A DNA stretch of 64,000 nucleotides, from the NCBI RefSeq assembly GCF_035944375.1, contig NZ_DASZBE010000008.1; one strand, 5' to 3'. The notes beneath the pieces are model-generated. The model searched no databases. It was not told where the DNA came from and saw only the letters and a list, made by a program, of their open reading frames with translations. The first letter of the stretch is position 1, and every line of letters begins with the position of its first letter. Both the position numbers and the translations under genes were made by a program. This DNA comes from Allobosea sp035944375 (GTDB taxonomy: Bacteria > Pseudomonadota > Alphaproteobacteria > Rhizobiales > Beijerinckiaceae). This document shows, piece by piece, positions 10,819 to 18,889 of this stretch.

Positions 10819-13299
10819 ATGACCAGGTCGAGCCGACAGGAACGGAGCCGCGGCGGCTGGGGCCGACATGGGCTTCTGCCGGGGCTCGCGGCCAGCCAGC
10901 TGCCGACGTCCGCGCTCGCCCAAGGCGGCTGGCTGGCGCCCCTGAAACAGGAGGTCTTCAGCACCGGGGCGCTTTCGGTGGTGCTCGCGGGGCTCACGGT
11001 CTTCGCCGCGACGACGTCGCTGGTCTATGTCCGCGAGCGGGCGCGCTGGCATCGCCGCGAGACGGCGCTCGCCGGCGAGCTGGAGGCGACGCGTGGCCAG
11101 CACGACCGGCTGACCGCACTGCTCGCGAGTGACCCCCAGGTCGTGGTGAGCTGGGCGGGCCGCCATAACGAGCCCGTCTTCGAAGGCGACAGCGGCTTCC
11201 TCGGCGCGCCTGGCGCCACGCTGGCGCTGGCCTATGGTGCCTGGGCTCCCCCGGCGGATGCCAAGAAGCTCGAACTCGCCACCGACGCGCTGAAGGACCG
11301 GGGCGAATCCTTCGGCATGACGCTGCGGAGCAAGACCGGCCCGTTCATCGATGTCGAGGGCCGGCCGGTCGCAGGGCGCGCCGTCATCCGCTTCCGGGAA
11401 GTCACGGGCGAGCGTGCCCGGGTGATGGCGCTGCAGAGCGACCTGGAGCGGCTGGGGACCGAGCACCAGGCCCTGGCCGGGCTGCTCGGCGGATTGCCGC
11501 AGCCGGCCTGGACCCGCAATCCCGAGGGCCGGCTGAGCTGGTGCAATGCCGCCTATGCGCGCGCCGTCGAGGTCGCCGACGGCAGCGAGGCCGTCAAGGG
11601 CGGGGTCGAGCTGCTCGACCGCAGCGAGCGGGAGGCCGCCACCAAGGCGAGGCGCGAGGGACGGACCTTCACCGCCCGCGCCCCGGCCGTGATCGCGGGA
11701 CAGCGCCGCACGCTCGACATCCTCGAAATCGCAACGCCGACGGGCTTCGCCGGCATCGCCACCGACATGAGCGAGCTGGAGGCGGTCCGGACCGATCTGC
11801 AGCGCCAGATGGACGCGCATGTCCGCACGCTCGACCGGCTCAAGACGGCGGTGGCGGTGTTCGACGCCTCGCAGCGGCTGGTCTACCGCAATGCCGGCTT
11901 CGAGAGCCTGTGGTCGCTCGATCCGGCCTTCCTCGACGGCCATCCCAGCGACGGCGAGATCCTCGACCGGCTGCGCTCGGAACGGCGCCTTCCGGAACTG
12001 GGCGACTACCGCAGCTGGAAGGCGGGCGTGCAGGCGGCCTACACCGCGACGCGGGCGAACGAGGACTGGTGGTACCTGCCGGACGGGCGGACGATCCACG
12101 TCGTCGCCAGCCCCAACCCGCAGGGCGGCGTGACCTATCTGCTCGACGACGTGACCGAGCGCTTCACGCTGGAATCGCGCTTCAACGCGCTGTCGCGCAC
12201 CCAGCGCGAGACGCTGGATTCGCTGCGCGAGGGCGTCGCCGTGTTCGGCTCGGACGGGCGCCTGAAGCTCTCCAACCCGGCCTTCGCCCAATCCTGGCGG
12301 ATCAAGCCCGACCTCGCCGCCGCCGCCCCGCATATCGACGAAGTGGTGCGGCTGTGCCGCCCGCTTTTCCCGCAGGACGAGATCTGGCGCGAGCTGCAGA
12401 GCGCCGTCACCGGCGTGCGCGATGCGCGCGAGGACTATGTCTGCCGGATGGAACGGCGCGACGGCACGGTTCTCGACTGCGCCGCGGCGCCGCTGCCGGA
12501 CGGGGCGACGCTGATCTCCTTCGCCGACGTCACCGCCAGCGTGAATGTCGAGCGGGCGCTGACCGAAAAGAACGAGGCGCTGGAGAAGGTCTCCCGCCTG
12601 CGCGAGGATTTCGTCCACCACGTCTCCTACGAGCTGCGCTCGCCGCTCACCAACATCATCGGCTTCGCACAGCTGCTCGGCACGGAAGCCGTCGGCGCCC
12701 TCAACGACAAGCAGCGCGACTACACCTCCCATATCGTGCGCTCGTCGGGCGCGCTGCTCGCCATCATCAACGACATTCTCGACCTCGCCACGATCGACAA
12801 CGGCGCCCTGCAACTCGACCTCGAGGAGGTCGACGTGGCCGACACGATTTCGCAGGCGGCGGCGGGGCTGCATGACCGCCTCACCGACAGCAAGCTGGAG
12901 CTCAAGGTCGTGATCGCGCCCGAGGCCGGGCCTTTGCGCGCCGACGGCAAGCGCCTGCGGCAGGTGCTGTTCAACCTGATCTCCAACGCGATCGGCTTCT
13001 CTTCCCCCGGGCAGACGATCACCGTCAGCGCTGTGCGCGACGAAGGTCATATCCGCATCACCGTGGCCGATCAGGGCCGCGGCATTCCCGCCGAGGTGAA
13101 GGAGAAGGTCTTCGACCGCTTCGAGAGCCATTCGCTCGGCTCCAGCCATCGCGGCGTGGGCCTGGGCCTCTCGATCGTCCGCTCGATCGTCGAGCTGCAT
13201 GGCGGCCGTGTCGAGCTCGACTCGGCGCCGGGCCGCGGCACGCGCGTGACCGCGGTCTTCCCCGCGGCAGGGCTGCCGCTGTCGGATGCCGCCGAATGA
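10819..13299 (+). CDS. divL: DivL-type PAS-domain pseudokinase with Tyr in the H-box
   Basis: This 826-residue protein has an N-terminal transmembrane helix (about residues 50-72) and several PAS-like segments; GVAVFGSDGRLKLSNPAF is one. A histidine-kinase-like core follows. The H-box reads HHVSYELRSPLTNI, placing Tyr604 where kinases have the phospho-accepting His, as in Caulobacter DivL. The N (NLISNAIGFS), G1 (DQGRGIP) and G2 (GVGLGLSIV) boxes are intact. DivL senses phosphorylated DivK and controls the CckA-CtrA phosphorelay at the cell pole. The start at 10819 puts an amphipathic leader before the helix. It overlaps tsaE by 4 bases. Confidence 0.88.
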   Translation: MTRSSRQERSRGGWGRHGLLPGLAASQLPTSALAQGGWLAPLKQEVFSTGALSVVLAGLTVFAATTSLVYVRERARWHRRETALAGELEATRGQHDRLTALLASDPQVVVSWAGRHNEPVFEGDSGFLGAPGATLALAYGAWAPPADAKKLELATDALKDRGESFGMTLRSKTGPFIDVEGRPVAGRAVIRFREVTGERARVMALQSDLERLGTEHQALAGLLGGLPQPAWTRNPEGRLSWCNAAYARAVEVADGSEAVKGGVELLDRSEREAATKARREGRTFTARAPAVIAGQRRTLDILEIATPTGFAGIATDMSELEAVRTDLQRQMDAHVRTLDRLKTAVAVFDASQRLVYRNAGFESLWSLDPAFLDGHPSDGEILDRLRSERRLPELGDYRSWKAGVQAAYTATRANEDWWYLPDGRTIHVVASPNPQGGVTYLLDDVTERFTLESRFNALSRTQRETLDSLREGVAVFGSDGRLKLSNPAFAQSWRIKPDLAAAAPHIDEVVRLCRPLFPQDEIWRELQSAVTGVRDAREDYVCRMERRDGTVLDCAAAPLPDGATLISFADVTASVNVERALTEKNEALEKVSRLREDFVHHVSYELRSPLTNIIGFAQLLGTEAVGALNDKQRDYTSHIVRSSGALLAIINDILDLATIDNGALQLDLEEVDVADTISQAAAGLHDRLTDSKLELKVVIAPEAGPLRADGKRLRQVLFNLISNAIGFSSPGQTITVSAVRDEGHIRITVADQGRGIPAEVKEKVFDRFESHSLGSSHRGVGLGLSIVRSIVELHGGRVELDSAPGRGTRVTAVFPAAGLPLSDAAE

Positions 13300-14840
13300 C
13301 GGACGAGGTTTCCCGGGCCGGCACACACCGCCTGCATCTCGACGACGAGGCGGCGACGCTGCGCCTGGCCGCCGATCTCGCCGCCATCCTGAAGCCGGGC
13401 GACATCGTCGCCCTGTCAGGCCATCTCGGGGCGGGCAAGTCGATGCTGGCACGGGCGATCCTGCGCGAACTCGCGGAAGACCCGGGGCTGGAGGCGCCGA
13501 GCCCGACCTTCACCCTCGTCCAGAGCTACGAGACCCCGCGCGGGTCCGTGCTCCATGCCGACCTCTACCGCGTCCGCTCGCCCGACGAACTCGACGATAT
13601 CGGCCTCGTCGAAGAGCTCGACCGGCTGATCCTGCTGGTGGAATGGCCCGATCGCGCCGGAGCCCGCCTGCCCGGCGGACGCCGGCTCGACATCGTGCTC
13701 GACGTCGATCCCGCGAACCCGGAAACCGGCCGCATCGCGGATCTGTCGGGCGGCGTGCTCTGGCGCCAGCGTCTCGCCATCGCCATCGCGACGCGCCGGC
13801 TGATCGACGAGGCCGGCTGGGACGATGCCCGCCGCGACTATATGCAGGGCGACGCCTCGAGCCGCGCCTATGAGCGGCTGACGCGGCCTGATGGCAGCAG
13901 CGCCGTGCTGATGATCTCGCCGCCGCGCCCGGATGGGCCGGCGATCCGGCTCGGCAAACCCTACAGCGCGATCGCCCATCTCGCCGAAAACGTCGACGCC
14001 TTCGTCGCGATGGATCGCGGGCTGCATTCGCTCGGCTATTCGGCGCCGGAGATCTATGCGCAGGACCTGACGACGGGGCTGCTGCTGATCGAGGATCTCG
14101 GCAGCGAGGGCGTGATCGACGGCGATGGCCCGATCCCCGAGCGCTACGAGGCGGCGGCCCGGCTGCTCGCGGATCTGCACCGCCACACCCTGCCGACGAT
14201 CCTGCCCGTGGCCGAGGGGCGCGACCATGTCCTGCCCGATTACGACCGTGGGGCGCTGGCGATCGAGACCGAACTGCTGCTCGACTGGTACGCGCCGCAT
14301 ATCGCGGGCATGACGCTGCCGGCGGTGGCGCAGGCGGAGTTTTCCCGGATTTGGAATCGTCTCCTCGATGAGATCCTGGAGGCGCCGGGCACCTGGACGC
14401 TGCGCGACTTCCACTCGCCCAATCTGATCTGGCTGCCCGGCCGGGACGGCCATGCCAAGCTCGGGCTGATCGACTTCCAGGACGCGGTCATCGGCCACCC
14501 CGCCTACGACCTCGCCTCGCTCGGGCAGGATGCGCGCATCGACGTGCCCGCCGCGCTGGAGCTGCGACTGCTCGCGGCTTACGGCCAGGCGCGGCGGGCG
14601 GATGACCCCGAATTCGACCTCGCCGGCTTTGCCCGCGCCTATGCGATCCTCGGCACGCAGCGCAACACCAAGATCGCCGGCATCTTCGCGAGGCTCGACA
14701 AGCGCGACGGCAAGCCGGCCTATCTCAAGCACCTGCCGCGCATCGAGGCCTATCTGCGCCGCAACCTCGAGCACCCGGCGCTGGCCGAGCTCAAGGGCTG
14801 GTACCAGGCCCATCTGCCGAAGCTGTTCGAGGTGGGGTGA
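13296..14840 (+). CDS. tsaE: TsaE-AmgK fusion: t6A ATPase plus amino-sugar kinase
   Basis: This 514-residue two-domain protein starts in an ATGA overlap with divL. Residues 1 to about 165 are TsaE: P-loop GHLGAGKS at 42-49, then HADLYRV and LVEWPDRAG. TsaE drives the TsaBD complex that makes t6A37 in tRNA. Residues from about 170 are an APH-fold kinase with catalytic RDFHSPN near 370 and the metal-binding DFQDAVIGHPAYD near 393, matching AmgK, which phosphorylates MurNAc/GlcNAc at the anomeric position in cell-wall recycling. The next gene is the matching MurU-type uridylyltransferase. The physical link between two unrelated pathways is striking but recurs in related genomes. Confidence 0.88.
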   Translation: MTDEVSRAGTHRLHLDDEAATLRLAADLAAILKPGDIVALSGHLGAGKSMLARAILRELAEDPGLEAPSPTFTLVQSYETPRGSVLHADLYRVRSPDELDDIGLVEELDRLILLVEWPDRAGARLPGGRRLDIVLDVDPANPETGRIADLSGGVLWRQRLAIAIATRRLIDEAGWDDARRDYMQGDASSRAYERLTRPDGSSAVLMISPPRPDGPAIRLGKPYSAIAHLAENVDAFVAMDRGLHSLGYSAPEIYAQDLTTGLLLIEDLGSEGVIDGDGPIPERYEAAARLLADLHRHTLPTILPVAEGRDHVLPDYDRGALAIETELLLDWYAPHIAGMTLPAVAQAEFSRIWNRLLDEILEAPGTWTLRDFHSPNLIWLPGRDGHAKLGLIDFQDAVIGHPAYDLASLGQDARIDVPAALELRLLAAYGQARRADDPEFDLAGFARAYAILGTQRNTKIAGIFARLDKRDGKPAYLKHLPRIEAYLRRNLEHPALAELKGWYQAHLPKLFEVG

Positions 14841-14864
14841 GGAGGCGGCCTGCAAGACCGCGCC

Positions 14865-14973
14865 CTCATCCTGAGGAGCCGCGTCAGCGGCGTCTCGAAG
14901 GATGCTTCAGGAGGCTCCTGAACTCACTGGACCATCCTTCGAGACGCGGGCTCTGCCCGCTCCTCAGGATGAG
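14865..14973. repeat. Intergenic inverted repeat, CTCATCCTGAGGAGC family (copy 1)
   Basis: CTCATCCTGAGGAGC at 14865-14879 is mirrored exactly by GCTCCTCAGGATGAG at 14959-14973. A second inner pair, CGTCTCGAAGGATG and CATCCTTCGAGACG, lies inside. A second copy sits at 41383-41490. The whole unit could fold into one long hairpin. Confidence 0.85.
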
Positions 14974-15033
14974 AGCTGAGAGTGGTTGTCGCCCGCACAT
15001 CTGCTAGCGTGCGCGCCATCAAGGGAGATTCGC

Positions 15034-15789
15034 GTGACGCAGGCCCATTCCCAACCGATCCGCCGCGCCATGGTGCTGGCGGCAGGGCTCGGCAAGCGGA
15101 TGCGGCCGATCACCGACACGCTGCCCAAGCCGCTCGTCAGCATCGGCGGCAAGCCGATGCTGGACCATGCGCTCGACCGGCTGGCTGAAGCCGGCGTCGA
15201 GGATGCGGTCGTCAACGTCCATCATCTGGCGAGCCTCATCGAGGCGCATCTGGCCGGCCGCAGCGCGCCGCGCATCACCATCTCCGACGAGCGCGCACTG
15301 CTGCTGGAGACCGGCGGCGGGGTGAAGAAGGCGCTGCCGCTGCTGGGACCTGAGCCCTTCTTCCATGTGAATTCGGATTCGCTCTGGAGCGAGAGCGGCG
15401 GCTCGGCGATGCAGGCCATGGCGCGGGGCTGGGATGCCGCGCGGATGGACATGCTGCTGCTGCTCGCGCAACGCGAGGGCAGCGTCGGCTTCGACGGGCG
15501 CGGCGATTTCTTCAAGGCTGCGGACGGGCTGCTGACACGGCGCGGCAGCGCCGACAGCGCACCCTTCGTCTATGCCGGTGTCGCCATCATGAAGCCCGAC
15601 CTGTTCGCGGACACGCCCGAGGGGCCGTTCTCGCTGAACCTGCTGTTCGACCGCGCCATTGCGGCGGGCCGGCTGCACGGGCTCGTGCTCGACGGGCAAT
15701 GGCTGCATGTCGGCACGCCCGAGGCGATCGCGCCGGCCGAGGCCGCCTTCGCGGCGGCGCAGGCCGCGCCCGCGCGAGCCGATGGCTGA
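15034..15789 (+). CDS. murU: MurU-type sugar-1-phosphate nucleotidyltransferase
   Basis: The GTG at 15034 is chosen because AAGGGAGA precedes it by five bases and it gives a compact N-terminus before AMVLAAGLGKRMRPIT; an upstream TTG at 14986 is less likely. The 251-residue protein is a Rossmann-like nucleotidyltransferase with the signature LAAGLGKRMRP...LPKPL, which binds the nucleotide, and FHVNSDSLW in the metal-binding position. Adjacent to the AmgK domain, it is best read as MurNAc-1-phosphate uridylyltransferase, giving UDP-MurNAc in the fosfomycin-insensitive salvage route. A different sugar-1-P substrate is possible. It overlaps addB by 8 bases. Confidence 0.85.
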   Translation: MTQAHSQPIRRAMVLAAGLGKRMRPITDTLPKPLVSIGGKPMLDHALDRLAEAGVEDAVVNVHHLASLIEAHLAGRSAPRITISDERALLLETGGGVKKALPLLGPEPFFHVNSDSLWSESGGSAMQAMARGWDAARMDMLLLLAQREGSVGFDGRGDFFKAADGLLTRRGSADSAPFVYAGVAIMKPDLFADTPEGPFSLNLLFDRAIAAGRLHGLVLDGQWLHVGTPEAIAPAEAAFAAAQAAPARADG

Positions 15790-18700
15790 ACTCAACCTGT
15801 TCACGATTCCCGCCGGGGCACCCTTCCTGGAGGTGCTGGCGCAGGCGATGCTGGAGGGCCGGTTCGGGCGCGTCCACGACCCCGAGGACCCTGCCGCGCT
15901 GGCGCGGGTGACGCTCTATCTGCCGACGCGACGGGCGGCACGGGCCTTCGCCGCCTGCCTCTCCGACAAGCTCGGCGGCGCGCCGCTGCTGCTGCCGCGG
16001 ATCCTGCCGCTGGGCGATGTCGACGAAGCCGAGACGGCGCTGATCGGCGCCGGGGCGCTGGCCGAGGACCGTGTCGCGCCGATCGACCCGCTGGCGCGGC
16101 GGATGATCCTGACCCGCCTCGTCGACGCCTGGGGACGCAGCGCCAATCGCAGCCATCTGCGGCTCGATCCCGCAGAACCCTCGCTGGTGCCGGCGACGCT
16201 GGCCGAGGCCTATGGGCTGGCCGGCGACCTCGCTGCGCTCCTCGACCAGATGCAGACGGAGGACGCCGCGGTCGAACGGCTCGGGCGGCTCGACGCGGCC
16301 CGGTTCGACAAGATCTGGCAGCTCAATGCCGAGTTCCTGTCGATCCTGGGCGGCGCCTGGCCGACCATCCTGAGCGAGCGCGGCGCCTGCGACCCCGCGA
16401 CCTTCCGCAACCGCATGCTCGCCGCCGAGCGCGAGCGGCTGCTCTCGGGCGCGGTGACGGGGCCGATCATCGCCGCCGGCTCGACCGGCACGGTCCCTGC
16501 GACCGCACGGCTGCTCGCGGCGATCGCGCGGCTGCCCAATGGCGCGGTGGTGCTGCCGGGGCTCGATCTCGACCTCTCCGACGAGGCCTGGCGGGCGATC
16601 GCGGAGGAGCCCGCCCCATCGCATCCGCAGGCGGCGCTGCATCACCTGCTCGACGCGCTGCAGGCGACACGCGCCGATGTGCGTGCGCTCGCCGAGCCCG
16701 ATGCCGCGCATGGCGCCCGCACGCAACTGCTGCGCGAGGCGATGCTGCCGGCCTCGGTGACGCAGAGCTGGGCCGATCTGCGCGAGCGCCTTCCGACGGC
16801 TGAAGCGGAGCTTGCCTTCCGCGACCTGCGCCTCGTCGAGGCGGCCGACGAGCGCGAGGAGGCGCTGGCGGTCGCGGTCGCGCTGCGCGAGACGCTGGAG
16901 ATGCCCGGCCGGCAGGCGGCGCTGATCACGCCCGATCGTGGCCTCGCCGAGCGGGTCACGGTGGAACTCCGGCGCTGGGACATCACGGTCGATGATTCGG
17001 CCGGCCTGCCGCTGGCGCGCTGGCCGGCGGGCTCGCTGCTGCGGCTCGTGCTGGAGGCGGCGCTGGCGCAGATGACGCCGGGAAGCCTCGTGCCGCTGCT
17101 CGCCCATCCGCTCTGCCGGCTCGGGCTGCCGCGCGAGGAGACGGCGCGCGGCGCCTCGGCGCTGGAGATCGGGCTGTGGCGGGGCGAGAGCATCGGGCGG
17201 GGACTGGCCGGCCTCAACGAACAACTCGAACGCTGGAGCGAGCTGCGCGAAGCACGCCATGCGCCGGGTCCGCGCAAGCGCCTGGGCGACGCGGATGCCG
17301 CGGCGGCGGCGACCGTGCTGGCGGCGCTCGGCACCGCCTTCTCGCCGCTGCTCGAGGCGCTGTTCCTGCAGGCGCCGTCGCTGGCGGCGATGACGGCCTC
17401 GGCGCGTGCCACGGTCGAGGCCGTCAGCCTGGACGAGGACGGTCAGGCCTGTGCCTTCCGCGACGCCGATGGCGAGGCGCTGGCCGGGCTCTTCGACGAT
17501 CTCTCTGCCGCGCAGTCCGACATGCCCGAAGGCGGCCGGCCCGCCGATGTCGTCGCGATCCTGGACGGGCTTTTAGCCGAGCGCGTGGTCAAGCGCGGCG
17601 GCGGCGGCCATCCGCGCGTGCGGATCTGGGGCCTGCTTGAGGCGCGCCTGCTCGAGGCCGACCATGTCGTGCTCGGCGGACTCAACGAAACCGTCTGGCC
17701 GCCACAGACCACGACCGACGCCTTCATCAACCGGCCGATGCGCGCCGAACTCGGCCTGTCGCCGCCGGAGCGCCGCGTCGGCCAGACCGCGCACGACTTC
17801 GCGATGGCGCTGGCGGCGCCCTGCGTGACGCTGACGCGGGCGCGCAAGGCCGGCGAGTCCGAGACGATCGCCTCGCGCTTCTGGCAGCGGCTGCAGGCGG
17901 TGACGCCAGCGCCCGTCTGGGGCGAGGCGCTGGCGCAGGGGAAGCGGCTGACGGCGCTGGCCGGCCGGCTCTCGGCACCGGCCCCGGTACGACCGGTCGG
18001 CCGGCCCGCGCCGAAACCGCCGCGGGCGCTGCAGCCGCTCTCGCTCAGCGTCACCGATGTCGAGACGCTCTATCGCGATCCCTACCAGATCCATGCCCGC
18101 AAGATCCTGAAGCTCGACGCGCTCGACGGGCTGGTCGAGGACCCGAGCGCGCAGGATCGCGGCAGCCTGCTGCACGAGATCGTCGAGACCTTCGCCGCCA
18201 CCTATCCCGAGCAATTGCCGGCCGACGCTTATGGTCGGCTGATCGCGATCGGCGAGCAGGCGTTCCGGCGCTTCGCCGACGCGCCGGAGGTGCGGGCCTT
18301 CTGGTGGCCACGCTTCCTGCTGACGGCCCGCCATTTCATCGCCTGGGAGGAGCGGCGGCGCGGCGCGCTGGCGCGCATCGCGGTCGAGGTCTTCACCGGC
18401 CATCGCTTCCCGCTCTCCGACGGCGCGACGCTGCGGCTCAGCGGCAAGGCGGACCGGGTCGAGATCACGCGGGAACCGACGGTTCGCATCATCGACTTCA
18501 AGACCGGCGCCCCGCCGAGCCAGGCGCAGGTCGAGAAGGGGTTTGCGCCGCAATTGACGCTGGAGGCGGAGCTGGCGGCGCGCGCCGGCTTCGAGGGCGC
18601 GGTCGGCCCCACCCCGGTCGAGGCCGTGCTCTACATGAAGCTGCATCACGACCCGAAGGCCTGGGCCAGGGACAAGCCGCTGGCGTTCGACGGCGAGAGC

Positions 18701-18889
18701 CTGGCGGATGTGGCGAGCCGCCATCTCGACAAGCTTTTGGCCCATGTCGAGGCGCTGCGCAGCGGCCGCGAGGCTTTCGTCTCGCGCCGTGCGCCCGACT
18801 ACATCAAGTTCGCCTCGCCCTATGACCATCTGGCGCGGGTCAAGGAATGGGCCGCCGCCTCCGAGGGCGACGAGGGGGACGGGGCATGA
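15782..18889 (+). CDS. addB: Double-strand break repair protein AddB
   Basis: The ATG at 15782 gives MAELNLFTIPAGAPFLEVL and avoids a basic, low-complexity extension. The 1035-residue product is the AddB subunit of AddAB, which resects double-strand ends for RecA loading. Its N-terminal part resembles a helicase without an intact P-loop, as expected for alphaproteobacterial AddB. Its C-terminal PD-(D/E)XK nuclease domain contains GKADRVEI and then RIIDFKTGAPPS near residue 905, supplying the catalytic Asp and Lys. It lies between murU and addA with overlapping ends, indicating translational coupling. Confidence 0.93.
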   Translation: MAELNLFTIPAGAPFLEVLAQAMLEGRFGRVHDPEDPAALARVTLYLPTRRAARAFAACLSDKLGGAPLLLPRILPLGDVDEAETALIGAGALAEDRVAPIDPLARRMILTRLVDAWGRSANRSHLRLDPAEPSLVPATLAEAYGLAGDLAALLDQMQTEDAAVERLGRLDAARFDKIWQLNAEFLSILGGAWPTILSERGACDPATFRNRMLAAERERLLSGAVTGPIIAAGSTGTVPATARLLAAIARLPNGAVVLPGLDLDLSDEAWRAIAEEPAPSHPQAALHHLLDALQATRADVRALAEPDAAHGARTQLLREAMLPASVTQSWADLRERLPTAEAELAFRDLRLVEAADEREEALAVAVALRETLEMPGRQAALITPDRGLAERVTVELRRWDITVDDSAGLPLARWPAGSLLRLVLEAALAQMTPGSLVPLLAHPLCRLGLPREETARGASALEIGLWRGESIGRGLAGLNEQLERWSELREARHAPGPRKRLGDADAAAAATVLAALGTAFSPLLEALFLQAPSLAAMTASARATVEAVSLDEDGQACAFRDADGEALAGLFDDLSAAQSDMPEGGRPADVVAILDGLLAERVVKRGGGGHPRVRIWGLLEARLLEADHVVLGGLNETVWPPQTTTDAFINRPMRAELGLSPPERRVGQTAHDFAMALAAPCVTLTRARKAGESETIASRFWQRLQAVTPAPVWGEALAQGKRLTALAGRLSAPAPVRPVGRPAPKPPRALQPLSLSVTDVETLYRDPYQIHARKILKLDALDGLVEDPSAQDRGSLLHEIVETFAATYPEQLPADAYGRLIAIGEQAFRRFADAPEVRAFWWPRFLLTARHFIAWEERRRGALARIAVEVFTGHRFPLSDGATLRLSGKADRVEITREPTVRIIDFKTGAPPSQAQVEKGFAPQLTLEAELAARAGFEGAVGPTPVEAVLYMKLHHDPKAWARDKPLAFDGESLADVASRHLDKLLAHVEALRSGREAFVSRRAPDYIKFASPYDHLARVKEWAAASEGDEGDGA

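Noticed and set aside
10585..13452. A 955-codon open frame on the minus strand opposite divL
   Set aside because: It is Arg/Gly/Asp-rich shadow coding caused by high GC; the plus strand has clear DivL motifs.
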